Shown here one piece after another: positions 9,112-16,928 of a stretch of 64,000 nucleotides of DNA (the first letter of the stretch is position 1; every line of letters starts with the position of its first letter). The notes beneath the pieces are model-generated. The model had not been told where the DNA came from and did no database searches. It worked only from the letters and a program-made list of their open reading frames with translations. Position numbers and translations under genes: made by a program. The stretch comes from Alphaproteobacteria bacterium (GTDB lineage: Bacteria; Pseudomonadota; Alphaproteobacteria; UBA8366). The stretch is taken from assembly GCA_009377445.1 (NCBI GenBank), contig WHUA01000014.1, positions 62,001 to 126,000 on the forward strand. The letters run 5' to 3'.

Positions 9112-10479
9112 TCAGTAGGACTCTTCCTCGTAGAGCTTGTCGATATCGCCGCGCCAGACGTTCTCGTAGCGGTCCAGCAGGCGCTCGGCCGGCGTGATCC
9201 CGCTTTCCGCGATCTCCTTGAGCTCGTCGATGTAAGGCTCCTCGCTGGTGTCCTTCACATCGGGAACGGCGCGGCGGCGAAGGCCGGCGGCGGCAATCGC
9301 AACGGCCTCCCGCGCGACGGCCTGCACCGTGCGGCCGCGGAAGGACGCCTTGAGGCCCTGCCGCGGGACGTTGGCGCGCATGGCCTGCATCTCCTCCACG
9401 GACCAGCCCTTGCACAGGTCCCAGGCCGCATCGAGCGACGTGTCGTCGTAATAGAGGCCGACCCACAGCGCGGGCAGCGCGCAAAGCCGCCCCCAGGGCC
9501 CGCCGTCGGCGCCCCGCATCTCGATATAGCGCTTCAGCCGGACTTCCGGGAACACGGTCGTCATATGGTCGGTCCAGTCCCCCATGTTGGGAATCTGGCC
9601 CTCGAAGCCCTGCAGCCGCCCGGCCATGAAATCGCGGAACGACTTGCCGGCGACGTCGACGTAATTGCCGTCGCGATAGACGAAATACATCGGCACGTCG
9701 AACAGGTAGTCCACCCAGCGCTCGAAACCGAATCCGTCCTCGAAGACGAAGGGCAGCATGCCGCTGCGGTCGGGGTCGGTATCGGTCCAGATATGGCTGC
9801 GATAGCTGAGAAAGCCGTTGGGCTTGCCCTCGGTGAAGGGCGAATTGGCGAACAGCGCCGTCGCCACCGGCTGCAACGCCAGCGCGACGCGCATCTTCTT
9901 CACCATGTCGGCTTCGGAAGCGAAGTCGAGGTTCACCTGCACCGTGCAGGTGCGCAGCATCATGTCCAGTCCGAGCGAGCCGCGCTTCGGCATGTACTCG
10001 CCCATGATCTTGTAGCGGCCCTTGGGCATCCAGGGAATATCGCTGCGCGACCATTTGGGATTGAAGCCGTGGCCCAGCATGCCGGCGCCGATCTCTTCGC
10101 AGATCTCGTGTACCTGGGCCAGGTGCGTATGCACCTCGTTGCAGGTCTGGTGGATATTCTCGAGCTGCGCGCCGGAAAGCTCGAACTGCCCGCCCGGCTC
10201 GAGGGTTACCGCGCCGCCGTTCTCATGGCGCAGCGCGATGACGTTGCCGCCTTCGGAAACGGGCATCCAGCCGAAGCGCTGCATCCCCTCGAGCAGGAGC
10301 CGGATTCCCGGCTTGCCCTCGTAGGCGATGGACCGCTTGTCTTTCAGGTTGTAGGCGAACTTCTCGTGCTCGGTGCCGATACGCCATTGCGTACGCGGCT
10401 TGCAGCCCTGCTCGAGGTATTCGACGAGCTGGCGCTTGCTCGTGATGGGTTGGCCCCCGGAGGCGGCTGGTGCTGCCAT
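9112..10479 (-). CDS. gshA: Glutamate-cysteine ligase (plant/alphaproteobacterial class)
   Basis: ATP-dependent ligase joining L-glutamate and L-cysteine, the first step of glutathione synthesis. 455 residues; it matches the GCS2-like class found in Rhizobiales and plants rather than the E. coli type. Recognisable blocks include WRIGTEHEKF, EPGGQFELSGA, HGFNPKW, MPKGRYKIMGEYM and RYIEMRGADGGPW. The ATG directly follows the rsmE stop codon (TAGATG), so the two are translated from one transcript. Confidence 0.96.
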   Translation of the reverse strand: MAAPAASGGQPITSKRQLVEYLEQGCKPRTQWRIGTEHEKFAYNLKDKRSIAYEGKPGIRLLLEGMQRFGWMPVSEGGNVIALRHENGGAVTLEPGGQFELSGAQLENIHQTCNEVHTHLAQVHEICEEIGAGMLGHGFNPKWSRSDIPWMPKGRYKIMGEYMPKRGSLGLDMMLRTCTVQVNLDFASEADMVKKMRVALALQPVATALFANSPFTEGKPNGFLSYRSHIWTDTDPDRSGMLPFVFEDGFGFERWVDYLFDVPMYFVYRDGNYVDVAGKSFRDFMAGRLQGFEGQIPNMGDWTDHMTTVFPEVRLKRYIEMRGADGGPWGRLCALPALWVGLYYDDTSLDAAWDLCKGWSVEEMQAMRANVPRQGLKASFRGRTVQAVAREAVAIAAAGLRRRAVPDVKDTSEEPYIDELKEIAESGITPAERLLDRYENVWRGDIDKLYEEESY

Positions 10480-11256
10480 CTATGTCGCTTTCGATGGTTG
10501 AATCCGAACGGAACGCCAGTCACCCAACACCGACTGCCAACACGCCAGCACGGCGAGCGCCGCCGTTTCCGCGCGCAGGATACGGGGGCCGAGACTTACC
10601 GGCGTAACAAAAGGCAGTTTTCGGAGGGCGTCAAGTTCCGAAGTCGTGAACCCGCCTTCCGGACCGGTCATCAGCGCGGCGGCCCTGCCGCCTTCCGAAG
10701 CGCGGGTTTCGGCCAGGACATCGCCGATCGGCCGCGCCGGTCCGCTTTCGGCGCAGACCAGGAGCCGCCGGCCGCCGGGCCAGCCGTCGAGCGCGGCATC
10801 GAAGGCGACGAGGTCCCCGACTTCCGGCAGGCTCAGCCGCCCGCACTGTTCCGCCGCCTCCATGGCGTTCGCGCGCAGCCTGTCGGTGTTCACCCGGCTG
10901 ACATCGGTGTGGCCGGTGTTGACCGGCTGCAGCCGAGAGACCCCGAGCTCGACCGCCTTCTGCACGAGGAAGTCGAGCGGCGCCCGCTTGATCGGCGCGA
11001 ACAGCAACCAGACGTCCGGCTCCACCGCCTGGGTCCGCATCCGTTGACCGACCGATACCGCGCAGGCATTGCGCCCGAACGCATCGATGCGAGCGCTCCA
11101 TTCCCCGTCCCGTCCGTTGAACAGGACCACCGCCGCGCCGGGCGCGAGGCGCATGACGTTCTTCAGGTAGTGCGCCTGCCCGGCCGCCAGGCCGACCGTG
11201 CGTCCGGCGTCGAGATCGTCCGTCACGTAGAGCCGCGGTCCGGACCCTTCGCGCAT
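10480..11256 (-). CDS. rsmE: 16S rRNA m3U1498 methyltransferase RsmE
   Basis: SPOUT-class enzyme that methylates N3 of U1498 of 16S rRNA using S-adenosylmethionine. 258 residues. The C-terminal knot shows MTGPEGGFTTSELDAL and SLGPRILRAETAALA, the signature SAM-binding blocks. The frame is open much further upstream, but the start at 11256 has GGAGGG seven bases before it, and the upstream part would run into ubiA. Downstream gshA is translationally linked. Confidence 0.95.
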   Translation of the reverse strand: MREGSGPRLYVTDDLDAGRTVGLAAGQAHYLKNVMRLAPGAAVVLFNGRDGEWSARIDAFGRNACAVSVGQRMRTQAVEPDVWLLFAPIKRAPLDFLVQKAVELGVSRLQPVNTGHTDVSRVNTDRLRANAMEAAEQCGRLSLPEVGDLVAFDAALDGWPGGRRLLVCAESGPARPIGDVLAETRASEGGRAAALMTGPEGGFTTSELDALRKLPFVTPVSLGPRILRAETAALAVLACWQSVLGDWRSVRIQPSKAT

Positions 11257-11313
11257 GCCTGCACCCTCCATCGCTTGCTTGAGCAACCGCCGCCCCAAGC
11301 GCAAGATTAGCCG

Positions 11314-12258
11314 ATGACCGGCCAAAGCAATACACAGACCGCAAGCGATATCGCCACCGGCGACTGGATCGGCCGGCGCACGCCGCGGGCATTGCAGCCC
11401 TATCTCAGGCTGGCGCGGGTGGACCGCCCGATCGGCACATGGCTGCTGCTTATCCCCTGCTGGTGGGGCCTGGCGCTCGCGGCCGTTCACGCGCCGGATT
11501 CAAGCCGGTGGGAAGCCGCCGTCTACGCGCTGCTGTTTGCCGCCGGCGCTTTCGTCATGCGCGGCGCCGGCTGCACCTGGAACGACATCCTCGACCGCGA
11601 GTACGACGCCCGCGTCGCGCGGACCGCGACCCGCCCGATCCCGAGCGGCGCCGTCAGCGTCGCGCAGGCGGCGGTCTTCCTGGCGCTCCAACTGCTGACC
11701 GGCCTCGCCGTGCTGCTGTTCTTCAACGGCTTCGCGATCATGCTGTCGATCGCCTCGCTCCTGCTGGTCGCGCTCTACCCTCTGATGAAGCGCGTCACCT
11801 ACTGGCCTCAGGCGTTCCTCGGGCTCACCTTCAATTGGGGCGCGCTGGTCGGCTGGGCGGCGGTGACGGGCGGGCTGGAGACGCCGGCCCTGCTGCTCTA
11901 CGCCGCGGGCTTCTTCTGGACGCTCGGCTACGACACGATCTATGCGCATCAGGACAAGGAAGACGATGCCCTGATCGGCGTGAAGTCGAGCGCGCTCAAG
12001 CTCGGCGGGCACACGCGGCCCTGGCTCTGGGCGTTCTACGGCATTGCGGTGGCGCTGCTGGCCGCCGCCTTCGGGAGCGCCGGGCTGGCGTGGCCGTCCT
12101 TCGCGATCCTGGCGCTGGCGGCGGCGCTGCTGGCGCATCAGGCCGCCGCGGTGAACCTGGACGACCCGAAGGACTGCCTCGACAAATTCAGGGCGAACCG
12201 CTTCGCCGGCCTCGTCCTGCTCTGCGCCATCCTCGCCGGCGGGGTCGATCTTGGCTGA
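11314..12258 (+). CDS. ubiA: 4-hydroxybenzoate polyprenyltransferase
   Basis: Membrane prenyltransferase that attaches the polyprenyl tail to 4-hydroxybenzoate in ubiquinone synthesis. 314 residues with about eight or nine helices. Both aspartate motifs are present: NDILDREYDARVARTATRPI and YDTIYAHQDKEDD. It is divergent from rsmE and overlaps the next gene by eight bases. ubiD and coq7 elsewhere in the window belong to the same pathway. Confidence 0.97.
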   Translation: MTGQSNTQTASDIATGDWIGRRTPRALQPYLRLARVDRPIGTWLLLIPCWWGLALAAVHAPDSSRWEAAVYALLFAAGAFVMRGAGCTWNDILDREYDARVARTATRPIPSGAVSVAQAAVFLALQLLTGLAVLLFFNGFAIMLSIASLLLVALYPLMKRVTYWPQAFLGLTFNWGALVGWAAVTGGLETPALLLYAAGFFWTLGYDTIYAHQDKEDDALIGVKSSALKLGGHTRPWLWAFYGIAVALLAAAFGSAGLAWPSFAILALAAALLAHQAAAVNLDDPKDCLDKFRANRFAGLVLLCAILAGGVDLG

Positions 12259-12901
12259 TCCGCACGCCGCCTTCATCCGCTCCAATACCGCTGTCGAGGC
12301 CGCGCCGCTCATTCCGGAGATCCGGCTTCATCTGGCGACCGAAATCGTCCCGATCTGGCGGGCCACCGAGGAAGAGCTGGCCGAGATGGGCGTGCCGCCG
12401 CCCTACTGGGCGTTCGCCTGGGCCGGCGGCCAGGCGGTGGCGCGCTATATCCTCGACAGCCCCGAGATCGTCGCCGGCCGGACCGTGCTCGATTTCGCCA
12501 GCGGCAGCGGGCTCGCAGCCATCGCCGCGGCCATAGCCGGCGCGGAGAAAGTGATCGCGACCGACATCGATCCCTATGCGTCGGCGGCGATCGCGCTGAA
12601 TGCGGCGCTGAACGGCGTGAGCGTGGACGTCGCAACCGGCGACATGATCGGGAACAGGGGACCGTGGGACGTGGTGCTGGCGGGCGACATCTGCTACGAG
12701 CGCCCGCTGGCCGACCGCGTCACCGCATGGCTGCGCAGCCTTGCGGCGGACGGCGTGACCGTCCTGCTCGGCGACCCGGGACGCACCTACCTGCCGAAGG
12801 ACGGGCTCGACTGGGTCGTCCGCTATGCGGTGAAGACGACGCGGGAGCTGGAAGACACCGACGTGCGCAACGCCGTCGTCTGGCGCTTCCGGCAATCCTG
12901 A
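12251..12901 (+). CDS. Class I SAM methyltransferase, COG3897/ETF-beta lysine methyltransferase-like
   Basis: 216-residue seven-strand methyltransferase. Motif I is VLDFASGSGLAAIAA, the acidic loop is ATDIDPYA, and a GDICYE segment corresponds to the D-x-x-Y motif of the METTL20/ETFB lysine methyltransferase group. Older annotation calls this family nicotinamide N-methylase. The start is TTG at 12251 inside the ubiA end; the next ATG is 44 codons in and would remove conserved sequence. Substrate is inferred: the electron-transfer flavoprotein beta subunit is the best guess. Confidence 0.75.
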   Translation: MADPHAAFIRSNTAVEAAPLIPEIRLHLATEIVPIWRATEEELAEMGVPPPYWAFAWAGGQAVARYILDSPEIVAGRTVLDFASGSGLAAIAAAIAGAEKVIATDIDPYASAAIALNAALNGVSVDVATGDMIGNRGPWDVVLAGDICYERPLADRVTAWLRSLAADGVTVLLGDPGRTYLPKDGLDWVVRYAVKTTRELEDTDVRNAVVWRFRQS

Positions 12902-12906
12902 TCCGA

Positions 12907-13629
12907 TTACGGCCCGACGATCCGGAACGGATGGCCGAAGGCGACCGAGTCCTCGGCCAGCCTGCCGATGCAGGCGCGGCGGAAATCGAGATCGTCGGCG
13001 AGGCGGAGGCAGAAGTCGTCATGGTCGCCGTCGTGCGCCAGCCGCTGCTGCACGAGCCGCAGCATCTCCGCCGTGTCGCGCACGCCGTTGACGCGCCCCG
13101 TGGCCTGCATCGCCTTCAGGCTCACCGGCCGGCCTTCGTGGACGAAATGGCCCAGCCGCGCGACATAGAGGCAGACCGAGCGCCGCTCTCCGCCGCCCTC
13201 CAGGCGAAGCCTGACATTCTCGATCTCGGCGAAATGATAGTTGCCCTCCGTCGCGTGCATGATCTCGAGCTGGGCGTCGTCGAGCCAGGTGACGAACAGC
13301 GTCACCTCGACGCCCGGTGCGCATTGCAGCATCGAGGGCACGGCGCCGTAGCTGCTGATATGCGCTGCGTAGACGATATCGAAATCCTCGAGCCGGGCGC
13401 GCTCGACCGGGATCATGTGGCCGCTGCCGACGCCGTATTTCCGCGCGAGCTGCAACGGCGACTGGTTCGAGCCGACCGCGAGCACCGGCGTCCGTCCCGC
13501 CGTCAGCGCCGGATCGAAGGGCTCTACCTGCATCGGATTGCCGCTGCCGCCGCGCCAGACATAGGAGCGGTCGGGCAACAGGTACGGGTAGTCCCGGGCG
13601 CGGGCGAGCTTGACGATACGGTCGGACAT
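12907..13629 (-). CDS. Conserved protein with a gamma-glutamylcyclotransferase-like motif
   Basis: 240-residue cytoplasmic protein. The segment VLAVGSNQSPLQLARKY resembles the YGSN loop of the gamma-glutamylcyclotransferase/AIG2 fold, but the rest is not clearly that family, so no reaction is assigned. No signal peptide or membrane helix. It is convergent with the methyltransferase gene, five bases apart, and ATG 13629 begins MSDRIVKLARARDYPYL. Confidence 0.7.
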   Translation of the reverse strand: MSDRIVKLARARDYPYLLPDRSYVWRGGSGNPMQVEPFDPALTAGRTPVLAVGSNQSPLQLARKYGVGSGHMIPVERARLEDFDIVYAAHISSYGAVPSMLQCAPGVEVTLFVTWLDDAQLEIMHATEGNYHFAEIENVRLRLEGGGERRSVCLYVARLGHFVHEGRPVSLKAMQATGRVNGVRDTAEMLRLVQQRLAHDGDHDDFCLRLADDLDFRRACIGRLAEDSVAFGHPFRIVGP

Positions 13630-13700
13630 GGAAGGTTGCGCGGAAATTATGCCGAAAGCCGCCCTGTATACTCCAAATGCGGCTGGGCCGGCGATGAAGA

Positions 13701-13883
13701 ATGCTATTCTTGCCGCCCAACAGCCCTGCCGATAGACGTCATGCCCTCCCGCCGCTGGTCGACGCCGTCGGCTGGGGCTATGCCTTCGCTTTTCTGGCCA
13801 TCGGCCCGGCAGCGGGCGTCGCCGCGATGGCGCGGCTGCGCGCCCATCCCGACGCGGCGAAGCTCGCGGGCGGTAGGCGCTGA
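13701..13883 (+). pseudogene. Remnant of an MFS transporter C-terminus
   Basis: A short frame whose last 40 or so residues (VDAVGWGYAFAFLAIGPAAG... then AMARLRAHPDAAKLAGGRR) read like the final helix and tail of a major facilitator transporter. No other part of such a transporter lies upstream; 12907-13629 is an unrelated gene on the other strand. I read it as the 3' stump of a deleted gene. It ends 39 bases before the ubiD ATG. Confidence 0.65.
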
Positions 13884-13922
13884 GCGGCTTTGCCGCGACG
13901 CGCGGTCGCGCTAGTGTCCGCC

Positions 13923-15431
13923 ATGCCTTACGCCTCGCTCCGCGATTTCATCGACGATCTCGAACGAACCGGCCGACTGGTGCGCGTCGCACATCCCGTG
14001 TCGCCGATACTGGAGATGACCGAGATCCAGACCCGTCTGCTCGCCGAACAGGGCCCGGCCGTGCTGTTCGAGAACGTCGTGGCGGAGAACGGCAGCCGCT
14101 ATCCCATGCTGATGCTGGTCAACCTGTTCGGCACCGTCGACCGGGTCGCCGCCGGGATGGGCCGGAAGCCGGAGGAGCTGCGCGCGCTCGGCGAGATGCT
14201 GGCCGTGCTGCGCCAGCCGGAGCCGCCGGGCGGCATCCGCGACGCCATCGACAAGCTGCCGCTGCTCAAGACCGCGATGACCATGAAGCCGAAGACGGTC
14301 TCGCGCGCCGCCTGCCAGGACGTGGTGTGGCAGGGCGCGGACATCGATCTCGCGAAGCTGCCGGTGCAGACCTGCTGGCCCGGCGAGCCGGCGCCGCTGA
14401 TCACCTGGCCGTTGGTCGTGACCAAGGGGCCGGGCGCGCGGCGCGAGGACGATTTCAACCTCGGCATCTACCGCATGCAGGTGACCGGGCGCGACACGAC
14501 GCTCATGCGCTGGCTCGCGCATCGCGGCGGCGCGCAGCACCATGCGCGCTGGAAGGCGGCGAAGCGGGAGCCTCTGCCGGCGGCCGCCGTGATCGGCGCG
14601 GACCCTGCGACCATCCTCGCCGCCGTGACGCCGGTGCCGGACACCATGTCGGAATACCATTTTGCCGGCCTCCTGCGCGGCAAGCGGACCGAGCTGATCG
14701 ACTGCAAGACCGTACCGCTCAAGGTTCCGGCCTCGGCCGAGATCGTCATCGAGGGGCATGTCAGCCTCGATGACTACGGCGACGAGGGGCCGTACGGCGA
14801 CCACACCGGCTACTACAACGCGGTCGAGCGCTTCCCGGTATTCCGCGTCAGCGCCATCACCATGCGGCGCGACCCGATCTACCTCTCGACCTTCACGGGC
14901 CGCCCGCCGGACGAGCCGAGCGTGCTGGGCGAGGCGCTGAACGAGGTGTTCATCCCGCTGATGCAGCAGCAGTTCCCCGAGATCGTGGATTTCTGGCTAC
15001 CGCCGGAGGGCTGCTCCTACCGCATCGCGGTCGTGTCGATCAGGAAGGCATATCCCGGCCACGCCAAGCGCGTGATGATGGGCGTGTGGTCCTACCTCCG
15101 CCAATTCACCTACACGAAATGGGTGATCGTGGTGGACGCGGAGATAAACGCGCGCGACTGGAAGGACGTGATGTGGGCCGTCGCCACCCGCATGGACCCG
15201 GCGCGCGACATCACCTTGATCGAGGGCACGCCCATCGACTACCTCGACTTCGCGAGCCCCGTCTCCGGCCTCGGCTCCAAGATCGGCCTCGACGCCACCA
15301 ACAAATGGCCGCCTGAGACGCGGCGCGAGTGGGGCACGGAGATACGGATGTCCGACACGGTGGTCGAGAAGGTCGACCGGATGTGGGGCGCACTTGGGCT
15401 GCCGGAAAGCGGGAGAAAAATCTGGCGGTAG
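13923..15431 (+). CDS. ubiD: UbiD-family decarboxylase (3-polyprenyl-4-hydroxybenzoate decarboxylase)
   Basis: Prenylated-FMN-dependent decarboxylase, likely acting in ubiquinone synthesis. 502 residues, close to E. coli UbiD. Family signatures: NLGIYRMQV (arginine of the active site), IEGHV (first catalytic glutamate region), and DEGPYGDHTGYY (second glutamate). The frame opens 11 codons earlier at a TTG, but MPYASLRDFIDDLE at 13923 is the normal start. The prFMN-making partner UbiX is not in the window. Confidence 0.93.
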   Translation: MPYASLRDFIDDLERTGRLVRVAHPVSPILEMTEIQTRLLAEQGPAVLFENVVAENGSRYPMLMLVNLFGTVDRVAAGMGRKPEELRALGEMLAVLRQPEPPGGIRDAIDKLPLLKTAMTMKPKTVSRAACQDVVWQGADIDLAKLPVQTCWPGEPAPLITWPLVVTKGPGARREDDFNLGIYRMQVTGRDTTLMRWLAHRGGAQHHARWKAAKREPLPAAAVIGADPATILAAVTPVPDTMSEYHFAGLLRGKRTELIDCKTVPLKVPASAEIVIEGHVSLDDYGDEGPYGDHTGYYNAVERFPVFRVSAITMRRDPIYLSTFTGRPPDEPSVLGEALNEVFIPLMQQQFPEIVDFWLPPEGCSYRIAVVSIRKAYPGHAKRVMMGVWSYLRQFTYTKWVIVVDAEINARDWKDVMWAVATRMDPARDITLIEGTPIDYLDFASPVSGLGSKIGLDATNKWPPETRREWGTEIRMSDTVVEKVDRMWGALGLPESGRKIWR

Positions 15432-15548
15432 CGGCGCTTCCCCCGGCGGATTCCCGGAGTGTGCGAAATCGCACGCCTGTCTTCTCCCAGGTCAGAGATA
15501 GTCGGCACATCCGCTAGTGCTCGCTTGCTCTGACGAAGGAGACGAAAG

Positions 15549-15803
15549 ATGTCCGCCGACGCGCTCAAAAAGCTGCTCCTGACCGCCGCCGTCGCCGCCC
15601 TCGCCGCGGTCGCGCTGGCCGGCACCGCCGTCGCCGTGATCGCACTGGCCGGCGGCCTGGAGGGCAGTTACATCGCTTGCGGCACATCGGCTGCCGCCGT
15701 CTCGAGCCCCTCGAAAAGCGGCCTCGGCGTGGCCGGCCACGGTAAGTTCCTTGGTTGTGATTTTCGATCACAAAAACTTGAAGTCGCCAACTGGCTACCG
15801 TAG
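15549..15803 (+). CDS. Small hydrophobic hypothetical protein
   Basis: 84 codons with GAAGGAG nine bases before the ATG. The first 38 residues are alanine/valine-rich and could be a signal or membrane segment (LLLTAAVAALAAVALAG); the rest has no recognisable domain. I do not recognise a family. The good ribosome site favours a real gene, but high-GC composition can give such frames by chance. Confidence 0.4.
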   Translation: MSADALKKLLLTAAVAALAAVALAGTAVAVIALAGGLEGSYIACGTSAAAVSSPSKSGLGVAGHGKFLGCDFRSQKLEVANWLP

Positions 15804-15933
15804 GCTTTCCCGACACGATAAGGCCAACCGGGTTCGTGCATAGCGGCGGCCCGGACGCCGGACGTACCGAACGCGGCATGGTTTGAAGAGCAGGGCCGGT
15901 CAACGGCCCGCAGAGTACAGGGAGTAAAGACCG

Positions 15934-16533
15934 GTGGAGCGTCGACTGCAGACGTTGTTTCCGTCCGCCGTCCAGATCACGGAGGTGGACGTTGCGCGAA
16001 GCCTCAATCGCCGCTTGTTGCGGCAGATCGAGATAATTCGAGCCGCGACGCCGAACGGGCGGCCGGATTCCTGGTCGTCAAGCGTTTACACGACGCTGAA
16101 CACCGCGGATCAGCTTCATCAAAAGGCAGAATTTTCGGATCTGCACCGAATCATCCTGGATGAGGCCATGCGGTTCGCCGACGCGCTGATGATCAACCAC
16201 CGCGACTTTCCCCTGCGCGTGATGGATTGCTGGTTCAATATCTACGGCCCAAAGGACGGTCAGGAGATCCATAACCATCCCAACAATATCATCAGCGGCA
16301 GCTACTACGTGAAGGCGTCGCCCGGCTGTTCCGGCATCATGTTCCATTCCGCCCGCGCGGACAGCATGCTCCTGCCGCCGATGACGGCGGTCAATTCATT
16401 CAACCAGTCCGTCGCGGAGCTGGCGGTGCACGAGGGCATGATGGTGATATTCCGTAGCTCGCTGAAGCACAGCGTCCGGCCCAGCCCGACGGACGAAGAG
16501 CGTATCAGCGTGAGCTTTAATCTCTCGATGTGA
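15934..16533 (+). CDS. Putative 2OG-Fe(II) oxygenase (TIGR02466-like)
   Basis: 199-residue protein resembling the 2OG-FeII_Oxy_5 group. The iron-binding region appears as DGQEIHNHP (H113, H115) followed by SGSYYVKASPG, and the distal part as SSLKHSVRPSP (H179) and EERISVSFN, where the arginine would hold 2-oxoglutarate. Start is GTG at 15934, with GGGAG nine bases upstream. Base composition is slightly less GC-rich than its neighbours. The substrate is unknown. Confidence 0.75.
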   Translation: MERRLQTLFPSAVQITEVDVARSLNRRLLRQIEIIRAATPNGRPDSWSSSVYTTLNTADQLHQKAEFSDLHRIILDEAMRFADALMINHRDFPLRVMDCWFNIYGPKDGQEIHNHPNNIISGSYYVKASPGCSGIMFHSARADSMLLPPMTAVNSFNQSVAELAVHEGMMVIFRSSLKHSVRPSPTDEERISVSFNLSM

Positions 16534-16609
16534 AACGGCGCGGGACGGTCGAAGTGTGTATCCGCCTCAACCCCTTGCTCTTCCACCCTTCCCCCGCTAC
16601 ATTCCCGCC

Positions 16610-16669
16610 ATGATCAGCGGCACCGCATACCGGCTCATTAGCCTGCGACTTACGGGCCCGGCGCTATAA
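16610..16669 (+). CDS. Candidate leuA leader peptide
   Basis: A 19-residue frame, MISGTAYRLISLRLTGPAL, then TAA. Four leucines (CTC, CTG, CTT, CTA codons) and two isoleucines fall in 19 codons, and the RLISLRL core is what a ribosome-stalling leucine leader would need. There is no clear ribosome site upstream, which weakens the case. It precedes a terminator and leuA in the order expected for attenuation. Confidence 0.5.
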   Translation: MISGTAYRLISLRLTGPAL

Positions 16670-16677
16670 AGCGCCGG
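16658..16677 (+). promoter_or_regulatory. Hairpin over the leader-peptide stop codon
   Basis: Perfect 8-bp inverted repeat CCGGCGCT / AGCGCCGG with a four-base loop ATAA. The loop overlaps the TAA stop of the candidate leader peptide. It could act as a pause or competing structure in an attenuator. Confidence 0.5.
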
Positions 16678-16858
16678 CGATCGTTCCGTTCGTTTCGGCT
16701 TTTCAACCGGTTAAACAGGTTCCGCGTCATGAGTTCCCCGCATCGAGTCCGTCCGAGCTCCGGTTCCGTCAGCCGCAATTTCGCGGCCGGACGCATTTGC
16801 GGGCTGCGTCTATCGCTGCGACTACCCGGCGGCCGTCGGGACTGACGCGGCCACCGAT

Positions 16859-16889
16859 GGCCGAAACCGCGCCGCGGTTCGCCTTTTTT
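16859..16889 (+). terminator. Attenuator-like terminator before leuA
   Basis: Stem CGAA(A)CCGC / GCGGTTCG, about 8 bp with one bulged A, followed by CC and TTTTTT. It ends 39 bases before the leuA ATG and about 190 bases after the leader peptide, on the leuA strand. The position suggests conditional termination rather than the end of the upstream gene, which stops 326 bases earlier. Confidence 0.6.
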
Positions 16890-16928
16890 ACGCTATAACG
16901 CAGCACGCAGAATTTAGGAGTAGAGACC

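Larger units (their letters stand above)
16534..16928 (+). other. leuA leader region
   Basis: 395 bases without a large gene. It contains a 19-codon leader frame (16610-16669), a perfect hairpin over its stop codon (16658-16677) and a rho-independent terminator-like hairpin with six Ts (16859-16889) just before leuA. This layout suggests transcription attenuation. Confidence 0.6.
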
